Below are positions 35,141 to 48,200 of a DNA stretch of 64,000 nt, one piece after another (position 1 is the first letter of the stretch; each line of letters begins with the position of its first letter). Made by a program: the position numbers and the translations under genes. A model generated the notes under the pieces. That model did no database searches, was not told the DNA's origin, and saw only the letters and a list, made by a program, of their open reading frames with translations. The stretch is from Bradysia coprophila. Its lineage: Eukaryota > Arthropoda > Insecta > Diptera > Sciaridae. Where the stretch lies: positions 5,250,140 through 5,314,139 of the forward strand of contig NC_050738.1 of the NCBI RefSeq assembly GCF_014529535.1, in the 5' to 3' direction.

Positions 35141-35875
35141 TTTTATAGTTTAGTAAATTGAATTTACAATTGTGACCCGATCTCCTCACTTTTTTTTATC
35201 GTCAATTTATGACACGTAGTAAGAGGGTTTCGACTGGCTACAGACATTCCCAGTGTATCCAAAGATAATACTACGCAAAAGTGTCCACGTTGTTCAAAGG
35301 TATGGAAAAGCCATCCAAACGTCTATTTTTATGAAACATTGTCTGGAAGTTATTTGAGTAATGGAACATTATTCAAAACATACAGTTCATCTAGGAAAAT
35401 GACGCGCATTTATTGAAGTACCTAATAGTTGACCTCTAAAGCTCAAGCTTAAAGTTCAATAGTGAACGCTCAGGAAAACTTTAACAAATGATACTCTTCA
35501 GTGTGTTGACTGTAGTGGTCGAACAAGGTGGATTGTCTTTGACTGTGTTACTTTTAGGAATGATAATTTCACCGCCATAATGAATAATGCTATTGGATTT
35601 AATACGTTTTGTTGTTTTAAGAGAGAACGCTAACTTAGATCATCTTTCACTTCCGTTATCGGAATGAAAACAGATGACAAGCAGCTAGTTTAGGTTTATG
35701 AAAGGCTAGCAATGAACGCCGCTTTTTATTACAGCTTTTATGATTAAAGCTCTGTACACCGAGTTTTTAGTTAAAACCTTGAAACTCATTGTCCACTTCC
35801 AATTTCAAATAAGCATTCAAATGACTCATTCTTGACAACACGTGATAATTTTTAAATGATCCGTGTACTGACTAG

Positions 35876-36020
35876 AGTCATCTGTTATCGAAAAAGGCAG
35901 CCAAAATAAACATTGAACTCTGTATAGTGTTCGCTAATATAGCGAAACGTATGTTGAAACATATGAAGTAAAAGATTTTCTATCAAAAAAATAGTCAAGA
36001 TGACAGAAGTAACAGATTGT
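35876..36020 (-). repeat. DR1 copy with both 5' boxes
   Basis: On the minus strand: ATCTGTTACTTCTGTC, AAATCTTTTACTTCATATG, CTATATTAGCGAAC, CAGAGTTCAATG and TCGATAACAGATGACT. The ATCTGTTAC start and GATAACAGAT end are weakly inverted with respect to each other. Confidence 0.62.
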
Positions 36021-37656
36021 ACCATCAAACCGTTTCTAGAATATGGTAAAAAGGGCTTCGTTCAACACTAAACGAAAACTAAAAAATATTTTCTGTTCAA
36101 ATTCCTCAACAATGTTTATTTTCCATTTTTACTTACAACATTTACAACATTTCAAACATCCCAAATATTCGTACGGTCAATTATTTCGTAAGGTTTTCTC
36201 ATAGGTTGTGTTTCTGCTATGTATAACACATAACACCACATGTTTCCTGATTGTATGTATGTTTTTTATACATCAAATAAGCTGCTCGGCTCAGTGTAAA
36301 TAAGAAAATTGCCATATATTTTCCTTCCCGTGTACATGAATGAAAAGTCGCATAACATAAACACACCTCTGCCTCTAACAATAAATATAAACGTAAGAAG
36401 ATGAGCGAAGAAAAAAAAACGTTTTCATGTTGTTTAAGGTCAAGACATCAGAAGGTGTCTACTCAAATATGTTTTTATGACTCATCCAGCGCATAACTCC
36501 ACCAAGAATTTTTACTGCTTTTCCTTAAACAATTTTATGGAATTCGTATTTTCCATGTTATACACCGTCAACCTACACTCAACGTTAGATTCACGAAAGA
36601 AAAAAAAAATTGTTAATTTGCATTCGGACGTTGAATATTATACATTTCGATGGGCGATATACGAAATTAGAATTATTCCGGTCTCTGGTAATATATTTTA
36701 CTGTGTTGGACGCGGACCGCTACGCACTCTTATCATATAATAATTTTTTTTGTTGGTTGAAGTTTTTTGTTGATCATTTGGTCATTAATATGAATTTAGA
36801 ATTACGTGGTGTAACAAGAACACATCGAAGAGGATGAATGGTGTAGGTTGTAGGTGGTTTTTCTGTTTACGATACGGTCTTATAAATAATTTAAATTCGA
36901 TTATTGAACCTAAATATAATATAATCAAACAAAAACATCAAATTACATTTTTGTGCGAAAACAAAGTCTATTGAAAATGCCTATTACATTGAACTTGAAC
37001 CTATATTTGAAAGGTTGCATCGACTTTTGCTTTCAATAGATGCCGTACAAATGTTCTCTTACCGAACAAAAAAAAAACAGAATATTCAAAATAACATTTC
37101 GGTTTGGTTTGGTTCAATTATGACTCAAACAAAAAAAATATTTACTTGCAAGAAACAAATGAAATGGGAAAAACTTTTCATGAAAATTTATGAATTCGAA
37201 AAAAATTTGAAATATTTTTGGCAATCGATGGACAAAAAAACATTTTCTGGGTACACTAATATTCAAATTCAAATATTTTGACGACAATTTTCAGATCAGA
37301 ACGATGAATAGTGACACATAAAATACACACCTTATGCACAATGTACAGTTTATGTGGCCATTTGCCAATATTTGTTGTCATTTTGTGATGCGAGATTTCC
37401 TTTCTACATTAAATAAAAATGTCGTGAGAATTTCTTGTATAATTCACCGAAATGTGTTTGATTGCAGAGGAAAATGCTTAGAAGTTTCAGTTAAAATTGA
37501 TTCATTATTTTCCTCATTTTTAAATTCTGAGTAAAATTGCTCGCTGATCTTTAGAAAATGAATCTTATTTGGTAAAATATTGCTTCCTAATCTTTTATGA
37601 GCAGTAAGCTTTTACAATAATTGCTTTTTAAACCATTTTCTAGTATTTGAAACATC

Positions 37657-37755
37657 ATTCCATTACTTCATTTGTCTCAACTTAACTTTATAAAGGAAGA
37701 CTGACAAACGCCCATTGCTTTTTTTGTTATTCTTGTCGAAAACAGATGCCTCGCC
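37657..37755 (+). repeat. DR1 copy
   Basis: CATTACTTCATTTGTCTC is followed by TTTATAAAGGAAG and CTTGTCGAAAACAGATGCC. It preserves the TATA-like block. Confidence 0.55.
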
Positions 37756-38100
37756 CTTTGTAGTCACTAGTTACATTACTACTTTTGCCACAATGACAGT
37801 CTTTTTTTCGATGTTGAGACGTTCATTTTTAACTTTAACCAAGTCCCTTGTACTAAAACCCTCCATCCCAAAAAATTTAAAGAATTTATACAAAATCCAC
37901 TAACCTGGTTCTAGCATATATCGGCTAAAAAATTCGTATCATTTTATTATTTGAACTAGGAACTGTTTGTTTGCTTGCAAAAGCTGTCTGTGTTTTTATT
38001 ATTGTTATTGTTATTAGACTCTGACAAGGTATCGGGGCTTATAAGTTTGCTTTTTATCGATTGATAAAGATTTGATAGTACAGCACAATTAAATTTATCG

Positions 38101-38235
38101 ACTCTGCTACTTCATTTGTTCTAACCATTCTGAACAGATTGATGTAAAATCTATTACTTCATTTATTTTAACATACAAAAGAGAACGTTACCCATAGTTA
38201 AAAGCTTTTTTTTGTCATTTATGTCTCGAACAGAA
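38101..38235 (+). repeat. DR1 copy with both 5' boxes
   Basis: CTGCTACTTCATTTGTTC and AAATCTATTACTTCATTTAT are about 50 bp apart, then a degraded 3' part TTTTTGTCATTTATGTCTCG and AACAGAAGG. Confidence 0.55.
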
Positions 38236-39440
38236 GGAAGGCATTGCCGTCCAGAACGACGTCAGAAATGATTGTTATTTCGTTTCAATGACTCATAGTC
38301 TTCTATGGGTCCGTGTAGCGGGTAGCCAGTGTACGACTTTTTTCAATGAATTCCACTTTTTTTTTCAATCCTTCCGATTTTATGGTTTGTTTGTATTTTT
38401 AAATGAAACAAAAGCGAATTCTCATCAAATTTTAATTTATGAAAAATATTGGCTGTATGCCAAGGTATTTCGGTTTTGTTGCTTGTTTCTGCATATATTG
38501 TGCCATAGAATCCTATATAAACAAAATGAGACACGATTTTAATTTCCCATTCATAAATAGTAAATTATTTTTGTTGATTGATGCACACACGATTCAGGCA
38601 CGGATGATAAACAACAAAACAACTAGTTTTTAAAACAAATTTGTTTTAAAGTTTAGCTCTACCACATCGGACCTGGGAATCAATGAATGAACGAAAAATA
38701 TGAGTCCAATTTTACGTGTAGGACGTGTAGGAGTGAACAATAATCTGCATCGAACCGAAATCATGGGGGAACGTTAATTTCACATTAATATATGTAATAG
38801 TATAGGTGGGCTGAGTACATAATCTCTACCTTCTACATAATGTTTGGCACCTTAAATTTACTCACCTCAACGAAAATAAATTTACAACAAAAAACACGCT
38901 AGCACGAAGATAAAAATACGAAAAAAAACTCTTCACATTCAAATTACGTTTATTCCCAGCGAAAGGAATTATCGTCACATTTTTAAAAGAAAATTCTCTG
39001 TTCTTTCTCTTGTTGTATTTCTGTTGTTTAACATTTTTTTTTCTCGAATCGCCGATATTATATGTGACACAGAGACTTATCTTCACATAAAATTAGGAAT
39101 TTCCTCATGTTCCATTAATTTAACTATAATACACCAGAAAATCGGTCAACAGCAGCTTGGAATTCAACGTTTCCTCAATTTAAGTTGTCAAATAAATTTA
39201 ATGTGCAATAAAAGCCGAAAACCTGAAAAAATTGTGTAATGAAAAGAATTTCATAATTGTTTTCCACACATCGTGTGTGAGTCTCTGTTCGGTATACCTT
39301 GCTATGGTGTTTACATATATAACCATCTTAATGTACTTCTTGGATTAGATTTACATGAGAGCAAGTTTTAAGAGACTAAAGGTTTATGTTATCGATAACT
39401 AAGACTATAATAAGAAGTAGCTTTGAATAGTGTCCACAGA

Positions 39441-39545
39441 TGACGAATCTGTTATCGACAGTAGTGAGAAACATGAGCGACGGTCTCTTGTTAATGTGGT
39501 CTTTTATAGCACAACTTTTGTTAAAACAAATGAAGTAAAAGATTT
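39441..39545 (-). repeat. DR1 copy
   Basis: On the minus strand: AAATCTTTTACTTCATTTGT, TTTAACAAAAG, GCTATAAAAGACCACATTAA, then CTGTCGATAACAGATTCG. The TATAAAAG block is intact. Confidence 0.62.
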
Positions 39546-40475
39546 CGAACCAACCTCTCAAAATTTCTTCGACCAGAGGAAGCAGCAGATTAACCATATT
39601 TAAATCTGTGAAAGGTTAGATACCTTTCTTAAAATGATAAAATGAATTCTAAAAAGATCAATGGACCAATGGCTCTGTTTCTTTTTGCTTAATTTTACTT
39701 TTAAAAAAATCTTCAGTTTGCATGACTTTCGGCATGAAAGAGGAATGGAAGGCAAGAACCAATGTAACACAAGAGCCAGTTTGAATAAAAAAATTTGTCA
39801 ATTAATTGTTGCCATCGAGACGAATACACTTTCAATCTACCTCATTCAGTGTTACGTAAGGTCCACACGTGCCGTAAACATCTGTTTCTTCTGTTTCATT
39901 TCGTATGCTGGAAATTAAATTTGCAAAAGCTAAGAGAAAAATAAATTCGGAGGAAAAACATAGAGAGCATCGGAAAATGTGTTTACCGTTGCGTGACCTT
40001 TAACCATGGTACCGAGTAATAAATAGATCAGGTTTCAGCATAAACAAAATGAAGGCAAAAACGAAAAACCATTACGGAGATTATTATTGTTCCAGAACGT
40101 TTGTTTTTGTGTATATTACTAATCAGAAGATTATAGTATAACCAGCAGATTTAAGAAGAAGAATAAAAAAAATTCGGCGTGACATCGATATGGTTTAAAG
40201 AAAAACAGTCATCTCGAATTGCACAGTAAAAAAACCTTTCAATAACCGCATCTCTCAAGAAAATATTTTTCTTTTAAACAAAACAAATTTAAAATAAGAG
40301 CAACGACAAAATGGAAAGCAAGTGCATTTTCATTCTCACATATCTACTCTGTGTATGAGAGTTCGTTGCACTTTCCAAACCGCACGTTTAAATGATTTTC
40401 TTATTTTTGGTTTTTCTTCTCGAATCAAAAAAAACTTTTGTTTTGCATTTTTCCCATACTTGATGGTTCTAGAAA

Positions 40476-40690
40476 GGAAATAGTTATTTGTTCAACGAGG
40501 GAAGGAAAGTCGGAAATTGCATTTCGATGGTGTTGTGACCAGAGCGTAGCGAGGGCCGCAAGTCACCTGAGAAAGTGCAATTTCCAACTTTTCTTTCCGA
40601 GTTAAACACATCGTTTTTCACAACAAATGTTTCCGAAGTTTTAGCAGAGTAGAGAAAACGACTAGTTTCTCGCCTGTGTTGTGAAAAGCA
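40476..40690 (+). mobile_element. foldback element, GGAAATTGC arms
   Basis: GGAAAGTCGGAAATTGCA at the left is mirrored by GTGCAATTTCCAACTTTTC at the right. The apex contains CCAGAGCGTAGCGAGGGCCG. It starts AAATAGTTATTTGTTCAACG and ends near GAGAAAACGACTAGTTTCTC followed by TGTGTTGTGAAAAG, features shared with the copies at 55140-55340 and 56045-56215. Confidence 0.65.
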
Positions 40691-41571
40691 CTTCAGAATA
40701 GTTATATAGTTGGAGTATATAATATATACTCTCTCCATTCGGTATTATTTATAAATCCAGATTTGTAAGAAGAAAACCCGTATTAACAAAACACCGAAAC
40801 TGCAGTAATGGCTTTGATGGGATTATTGATTCATAACCGTACACGATATGAATTTAAGATTGACTGTAACAACAAAAATGTAAATTCAAAACCAAAAAAA
40901 AAACTTTAGATTTTTGTGTGTACGAATGCCGCAGTCATCGTCTGGGACAAATGTGGTGGATAATTAAAATTTAAAAATAATTTTTATTTCAAATTAGTTA
41001 AACATCTTGCTATATAATTTTCCGCGGCCATGTATAATATCGAAGAATGTGTAAACGCTCCGATGCGACTAATTTTATTTACTCTGTATTCCAATTAATC
41101 CACGAATGTGTTAGCTGGTGTATGGAATGTCATATTCATCACACTGATTGGTGTAATAAAATTTACTACGCTGAGTTATACAGCGGGAGAGTCAAGGAAA
41201 TTTTTGTTGTGAAATTAAACTGTAAATAACACGACGGGCGCCTCATTTTTCAATTTACATTTTGTAAACGGGTTTTTCTATATAGCTTCTCTCTGACCAC
41301 TCGAATTTTCAATTTGTAAAGTTTTTTGTTTTTGAATATTTTGCATTCATTTTCATTCGGAAAAGATTTATGGGTTATCGGTTAATTAATTCGTCGGGTG
41401 TGTGTACAATACACACAATAATGTGTTGAATTAAGCAGAGATGATGTGACTTTGGATTACTAACAGCTTATTGTTACTGTACGTCCGACTATCTCTAAAA
41501 ATAATCAAAAGTCTTGCAACGAAGTTCTTCAGTATGATTAACAGGAATTTCACTTTTCAATTTCAGACAAA

Positions 41572-44500
41572 ATGAAAATGGAGGATAAAGCAAATTTACC
41601 TCGAGTAAGGATTGCTGTTTTGGGACACGTAAATGTTGGAAAATCAGGTAAGATTTTGACTTGTTTTGTAAGATATAGATTTCTCATTTTCCATGGAAAT
41701 ATGTGAACGAAATATTCTTGTCGCCATAAGGCATACAAATCCTTTGAATCATTTGAAGTCCTAGATTATTTCTGATAATTTTTTGCATTACAATCGAATT
41801 AACCAAATTCATTTCTCTTTGCAGCACTAACAGTGCGCTACTTGACCCGACGATTTATTGGAGAATATCGATCAAACACAGACCTGCTCTATCGTCAGAC
41901 GATTCCACTCGAGAGTGGTTTATTGGATGTGGAAATCGTTGATGTGTCAGCTGAAATCGAAAACGATTTTCCAATCGAACAAATTCAATGGGCCGATGCT
42001 TGCCTAATCGTATACAGTGTTACCGATCGGGAAAGTTATAAATATGCGACGCGTGCACTGGCCAACATGAAATCCATTCAAACAACAACTTCCTCATATC
42101 TAATAGCGAATAAGGCCGATTTGGATCACTTAAGAGAGGTATGTGAAATTCAATTATAAAATTTGAGAAACAAAAATGAAATGAAAACAACGACCGAATG
42201 AAAACACTCACTGCTCGTGTGGCTAAGAGATCATTTTGATGAAAATGTGCTGTTGCTTGTGTTTATTTCATCAATTAACCTTAACATGTCGTCGGTTTGA
42301 AACTATATTTGTTTGGTGCTTAAAATCCTATTCATTTTAATAATGAAAGAAGAATGCCTCTTTCACATCAAAACTTTTAATAATTGTGCCAAAACTTACG
42401 AACGAAACAAACAAAAAAACGTTTTGGCTTTTGACTCATAATATTTTCGCAATTTTATTTTATCAAAAAAAAAATTCCCATCTCAATTTCGGTTTGTTTC
42501 GACCACCAACATTCCTAAACGTTTTAATAGAATAGAGGTGATGAACTTCTTCAATGTGCAAATGAGTCAACAGTTTAACCTCGTGAGGTTATTTTTCTTT
42601 TGTGAATGCTTTGGACCGAATTATTATTTTTTTACCCGATGATCTTGAGAAGGTATCATTAAACGAAAAACAAGACACATTCCATTCGAAAAACATTTCG
42701 AAATACATATCCCCAGCAACAGTGAGACACTTTCAGCGGAATTTTATGTTTTGATTCACTTTTTTTTGCAAAGTGTATCGGGACACGCGTTCAGTAAAAT
42801 TAAGTGACTTTTCCGAGATGGTGAATTATTAATGTTTTATCAAATATGTTACTTAGATGTAATGGCCCATTCACTGGTGTTACCAAATAAGAACGAAGAT
42901 GTTAAAGATTGTTCTATAGGTTTCAACATTGTAGTTTGAAAAGTTAGGGTGTGGGCGCTTTTTGATTCGCTATATTTCTTACTCGGTATTTAGATTAAAA
43001 ATTGAAATAGAACCAAAGTTGATGTTATACCTACAGCTTCACTTACAATGCATTCTGAGGATTTTAAGTCATTTTTAAAGCAAAGCCTCATAGAGGAAAC
43101 TTTTCAAATCGATTTATTATCCTAACCTTATAAGTTAGTGATAGAAAATGTCTTTGGGGCACGAGGTGGTCTTTCCATCGAACTTACAGTATTTACAATA
43201 ATGGAAGAAAATTGTCTTGTTGCTGTGAAGTCATACGGTTCATCTTTTTTAAAATGATTTTTTCTCTCGTTTTCCAGGTTGCCGAAACTGAAGGTGCCTC
43301 ATTGGCAGCATCCCATGGCATCGGTTTCTGCGAAGTATCTGTTGCAGAAAATTCACCTAGCCTGTACAAAGCATTCGAGCGTCTACTGAACGATTCCAGG
43401 GGGCGTCCAGTCAAACATAGGAAATTTTCCGTCAGTAAAATGATAGGTGAGTACTACATACAAGCATTAAATAATATTGGTTTAGTACACGATCATGATC
43501 ATGTAGAACGTATTTTACTTTGTTTGTTGCTTTGATGAAGTTCGGATTTTGTATTCAAATTTTAAATAAACAAAAATTCATTCGAACATCTGCTACAATC
43601 GTAGCTCATAGAAATGGTGCGATCTATAGTCAGATTATTATTTGTTTTGTTTTGAAAACGTTTGCGCAGTTATGTTAGTTTTTTTATTGGCGATCTTAGG
43701 CTGAGTATAATATTTAGACATTGAACTTGGGGGGATTTTTTTTGCTCACTTGTTTGTTTGCTTTCGGTTGAAAAATTTCCAAGAATTTAATTTGCCATGT
43801 CGTCGTCAACATCTGTGCAGAAAATGAATGGAGAAAAATAATTTCCTGATATCCGTTAATTGAATCAACCGGTTAAGTGTGCACTCAATTTCAATAAAAA
43901 AAGCGAACAATGAAAATGCTTTTAACAATATTTTCACTCAGTTCGTATGAAGTGTGCTGCTTTTACGTTCAACTTGACGATAATAAATCGTAAAGATAAG
44001 CATTTTTTCCTTGAAATGCAATCATAACAATGACTCTGAATGCTCAACTTTATAACCTTTTGCAGGCGGCTATGTCGTCTGTTATTAATACAGCGACGAC
44101 AAAAAATACGATAAGCTCTGGCTAATGTGTCCTGAATGTATGACATGGTTAATCTAATGAAGTAATAGATTTGGAACCAAAATTGTTGAAATAATTTAGA
44201 TCGAAAAAAGAACCAGAGAAGAAGGGGGTGTCAGGGAAAAAAGCCAATTTTTGTATGGAAAAAGCGTACAATATAAGGTTGGCAAAAAAGCGTACGTAAT
44301 ATAATGAGTCTATAGCCACTTACCGTCTAATACCATCCAAGAGACGCAGCCTGTACAAAAGTAAACTAGCTTTCTGCTAGAGCTTTTCCTAGAATTTTCC
44401 CATTTACAATGACAAGCCGTGTGATTGACCCAAATAAGTTATTGCGTCAGCTGTTCAAAAAACACATTCCATTTGAAGGTGACGAAAATCCTTTCGAAGA

Positions 44501-45119
44501 AACGAGATCAAAAACACGTTTTTCTTTTCAACTAATCCAGCCACAACAAATGAACTGAAAATGTGATATATCGTTCGCATTTCCGATAGCACAATCCAAT
44601 TAACCAATCCTACACCATATATGATTCATGTGATTGGGTATAAAGAGATAAAATGATGATGATACATCATTTACTGTAATTAAAATGTGTCCGCTCTATC
44701 TGGTATAACGAATCCAATTTAGACAATGTCATACGAATTCCTTTTGATACAATTTAATTCGCATTATAACAGACGTCAAAGTAAAATAAACACGTGAATG
44801 AAGCGTACAACGTATCCACACATATCTTCATTTTCATTCAATAAATTCCCATGCACGAGTCTAATCACCAGCAAAATTTTACCCAATAATTTATGGACAG
44901 TGTGGGAGATGATAATAGAGAGATAGAGTGATATTGCCGAAACATAATTAACCGTTGCAAACCGTTCTTGTTTTTCTCGCAGGTACACTGATTGGAAACA
45001 ATGACCACAAACCCATTCAATTGACACAAGGTACAATGAAGCCGTGTTGCAAGGGGGAACTACACAAATCACGTGTTTTGAAAAGACGTCAAGGATTCAC
45101 GGCAACAGCGTCCCTATGA
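41572..45119 (+). CDS. Ras-like small GTPase of the RERG/RASL11 type, four exons
   Basis: Exons 41572-41647, 41825-42138, 43278-43446 and 44983-45119 join in frame to 231 residues; introns are 177, 1139 and 1536 bp with GT-AG ends. G1 is GHVNVGKS (18-25), G4 is NKAD (121-124) and G5 includes EVSVAE (149-154). VRYLTRRFIGEY followed by a tyrosine-containing switch I is typical of RASL11/RERG proteins. G3 is DVSA (65-68) instead of DxxG, with no Gln61 equivalent, so GTP hydrolysis is probably abnormal. There is no C-terminal CAAX box; the tail is basic (KSRVLKRR), as expected of this subgroup. RERG-like proteins are regulators of growth signalling; the partner is unknown. The ATG has a good context (ACAAAATG). 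Intron 3 contains a DR1 copy. Confidence 0.9.
44065..44172 (-). repeat. DR1 copy inside intron 3 of the GTPase gene
   Basis: On the minus strand: AAATCTATTACTTCATTAG, ACACATTAGCCAGAGCTTA, TTTTTTGTCGTCGCTG and ATAACAGACGACATAGCC. It is antisense to the host gene. Confidence 0.65.
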
Positions 45120-45285
45120 CCAATGTCGAATGTATCCGATTGTGGAAATTGAACAATTGAATACTGAGCGGTTGGGAGACGAATTGGAGAATGCTGTGAA
45201 TATTTCTATATATCACACCAAAAGCCGTATGACCCAGATGCATGCAGGTAAATGCAGCTCTACGATTTTCGAATCAAAAATTTAA
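45082..45285 (+). other. overlapping +1 open frame across the GTPase stop codon
   Basis: The frame +1 to the GTPase exon is open for 67 codons after an in-frame TGA at 45079, crossing the TGA that ends the annotated protein. Its translation (KDSRQQRPYDQC ... VEIEQLNTERLGDELENAVN ...) has coding-like composition, and the DNA is visibly less A/T-rich than its surroundings until about 45250, where CAGGTAAAT resembles a donor site. It may be the true continuation after a frameshift, an alternative C-terminus, or chance. Confidence 0.35.
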
Positions 45286-48200
45286 GTGCTGTGTTAGTTA
45301 TGAGTAGTTCATTGGAAAGCATTGGACGTTGTGTCGACACTCGACAAAGTGATATAAAATTAAATTTAAATTTAAAAAGAAGAAAAAACTGTAAAAGAGA
45401 TCGAAGAAACAAATAGCTCACTTGCAGATAGTGGGTTGTGTGGGTGCAGTGTGTTCTGTATTGTTATGTTTCAACAGAAAGCCAAAACACTTTTAACGGT
45501 AAAATGTTTTTGCCCGGCTTTAAAAACATAAAAACTAAACAATGTTTTCTAACTCCCTAAAATAGAATTTGATGGACTATAGCCGTTATTTTACCGTTCA
45601 GAATTCCATCGAATTTTATCACGGTCTTCTACATAAAACAAAATCCAGATCAAAACTTAATTGTCTTTTTATGACGCGGCAATTAGAAAAGCTGTTCACG
45701 GAGAGAAATTTCGTAATTTTGTTGATAATTTGCAGATTTTTTTTGACACACACACAGTTGTGACGTTACTCAGCACATTCGATATAGACACCACGAATCT
45801 CGATACCAACTCAATTAAATCATATAAATTTTCCTTTAGAAGCTTGATTAAACTATTGCCTCTCTGAGGTGTGGTTTTCAAAAATCACTTACATAACAAG
45901 GCTCAAAACAGTGTGGGTAACAGGAGAATGTTCTTGTTAAAAAAAACTGCATTTACGACCCTAGGGTTGTAATAGAATGTTTGGAATTTATATTCCTCAT
46001 TCGAGATGCTTTGAATACTTTTATTCGAACATGTGTAACGATGCAGTTTCGATGAAATAGAAACCAAACTATACTTTGATTTTGCCTTAGCGAGATGGAA
46101 ACGTTGCTCGAGATGGAGAGGCTGCACGAGATGCAAAGGTTGCTCGAGATGGAAAGGCTGCACGAGATGGAAAGGTTGCTCTTAGAGCTGAAGCAGAAGG
46201 ATCATAAAAAATCTGTAAACTTCAAACACTTCATTTTATATGCAAGTGCAATGAGGTACTCCATTCGAAAAACATACGAAATTTGTCTCTGTGTAGTGTG
46301 CCTTCGACGAACGAATTCCTTTGGTTTGAAGCTATAAATTTGTTATGATAAGACTTAAGCGACGCATTGATACACTCTCTCTCTCAGATTGTAAAATGAT
46401 TTTTCCATGGTGCTATTTACATGAATATGGTACCCAGCGAAAAGAAGAAACAAAAAAAAAAGAAACGAAATATTTTTGTCACCAAAATAAACTCCGATTA
46501 TATTTGTTCACATCAACACATAATGTAAGAAAAATGAAACCGGCGCCTTAAGTCGTGAATATATTTACAATAAAAGAGCACGATCTCTGGCTGAACATCG
46601 GGATTAACGGAAAAATGCACCAAGAAAAGTGAATTTACACCAAAATCAACAAAATATTTCTGTTTTGTGTGTCGTGTATACATTTTATTGATGATCACAA
46701 GTTTTAGGAAGTGTTATAAAATGATGTTTAGTTTTGTGTAACAGGGGCTTAAGAGCCTTTGCTTTGTCCAAAAATATTTCATTTCAGTTTCTTTGAAGTG
46801 ATGGAGTTAAACCTATTTATCATTTTGCAAAAGTGACGAGACTTTAACTCTGTTTACAAAATCTAATTCGCTTTTGATGACATGAAATATTTTTGATAGA
46901 CACAGGAACGGCGACGACACATTTCTGATTTGAATCTAATTTCGATTGAGAATTTCGGTTTTACGATTTCAATAAATTTCGACAGAACGATAAAAATTCA
47001 GTCGATTAAGTCACAATTAAAGTTACTCCTGTTCCATTAGAAAATGTAAACTTTTCCGAACCAAATATGTTGAACATGGAACGAAAGAAACAAATTGACT
47101 GCAATGCAGAGGATTTTCGCATGATTCATTTAAATTACCTCTGTAAACTATCCAGAGTTCAATTTTAAATGAACTTCCTCGAACGGTAAAATGTTGAAAT
47201 GGTTTTTGCAATTTAATTTCCGCTCACTAGAATGAAATTAAATTGAGAAACGAGAAAATGGAATGGAAAATAATGTCAATGGAGGATGTAACTTTTCATA
47301 GAGAAAACAGGTAGACTTAATTGTCGTTCGGTTTATTTATTTAATCTATTTATTAAGCGTATATGGCTGTGATACTAGTAAATTTCCTTTAATACATTTA
47401 TATATACAAATCGATGTAAATTTACATAATACACAAGCTAATGTTGACGTAAATCAATTAAATATTTCGGCTCAAATTTTGTCCTACAAGAAGAAACCCC
47501 ATCGATCGGCATAAAGTGTTGCATAATGTAATTTCGTAACTGTCAAACAATTACTTTTGATTGTCTGTATACTTTAAGTAAAATTCGTATTCTAGTTTCA
47601 ACCGTTTATAATGGTTACGTAAGTTTTTATATTGGAAAATTCTCTATTGAATGTTAAATTATACGAGCAAGAAACAAAACAAAAAACTTTATTGTAAGCC
47701 TCGGCATATTGTTAAGAATAATTTTTGTAATATTGGCATTAATGGTAGCTACTAGAGACTTTTAGAACTGAAAATAAAAATAATTGAAAATAAAATGAAC
47801 ACAAAGGATATTTCTTTTCAATGCTAGTGAAGGAACTGCTTCCGGGTATAATCATTTTCACTATAACAACGTAAGTAATCTGTGAAACAAATCAATCAGG
47901 TAAAAGAAACAGCCAAAAACAATCATAACATCATAGCTGGAGTGCTGTGGGGTAGTGATGGTCCATTGGGACTGGCAAAGCAATTACTTTTAGAGGGCAC
48001 GTAGACCTAACATTTAAAAAGTCACTGCGACTTTTCGGATTCATTTACCCATGGCACTGAATTTGCAGATCGAAACATACATAATACAGCGCTAAAAATA
48101 CTTTGTTCTCAGCTAAACATTTTTCTTTTTCAATTTCGTTTCCTCTGATAATCAATGGAAAGTTTCCTAAGAAAAAAGAAATTATTAAGCCAAGGGACAG

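Larger units (their letters stand above)
36021..41571. other. gene-poor stretch upstream of the GTPase gene
   Basis: Apart from DR1 copies and a foldback element listed separately, this is A/T-rich DNA with poly-A and poly-T runs. The last bases, TTTCAATTTCAG, directly before ACAAAATG, look like a splice acceptor, so a 5' UTR exon of the GTPase gene may lie in this interval. Confidence 0.35.

Noticed and set aside
38288..38633. Overlapping 60-85 codon frames on both strands
   Set aside because: Several frames are open at once in A/T-rich DNA and none shows composition or motifs of a protein.
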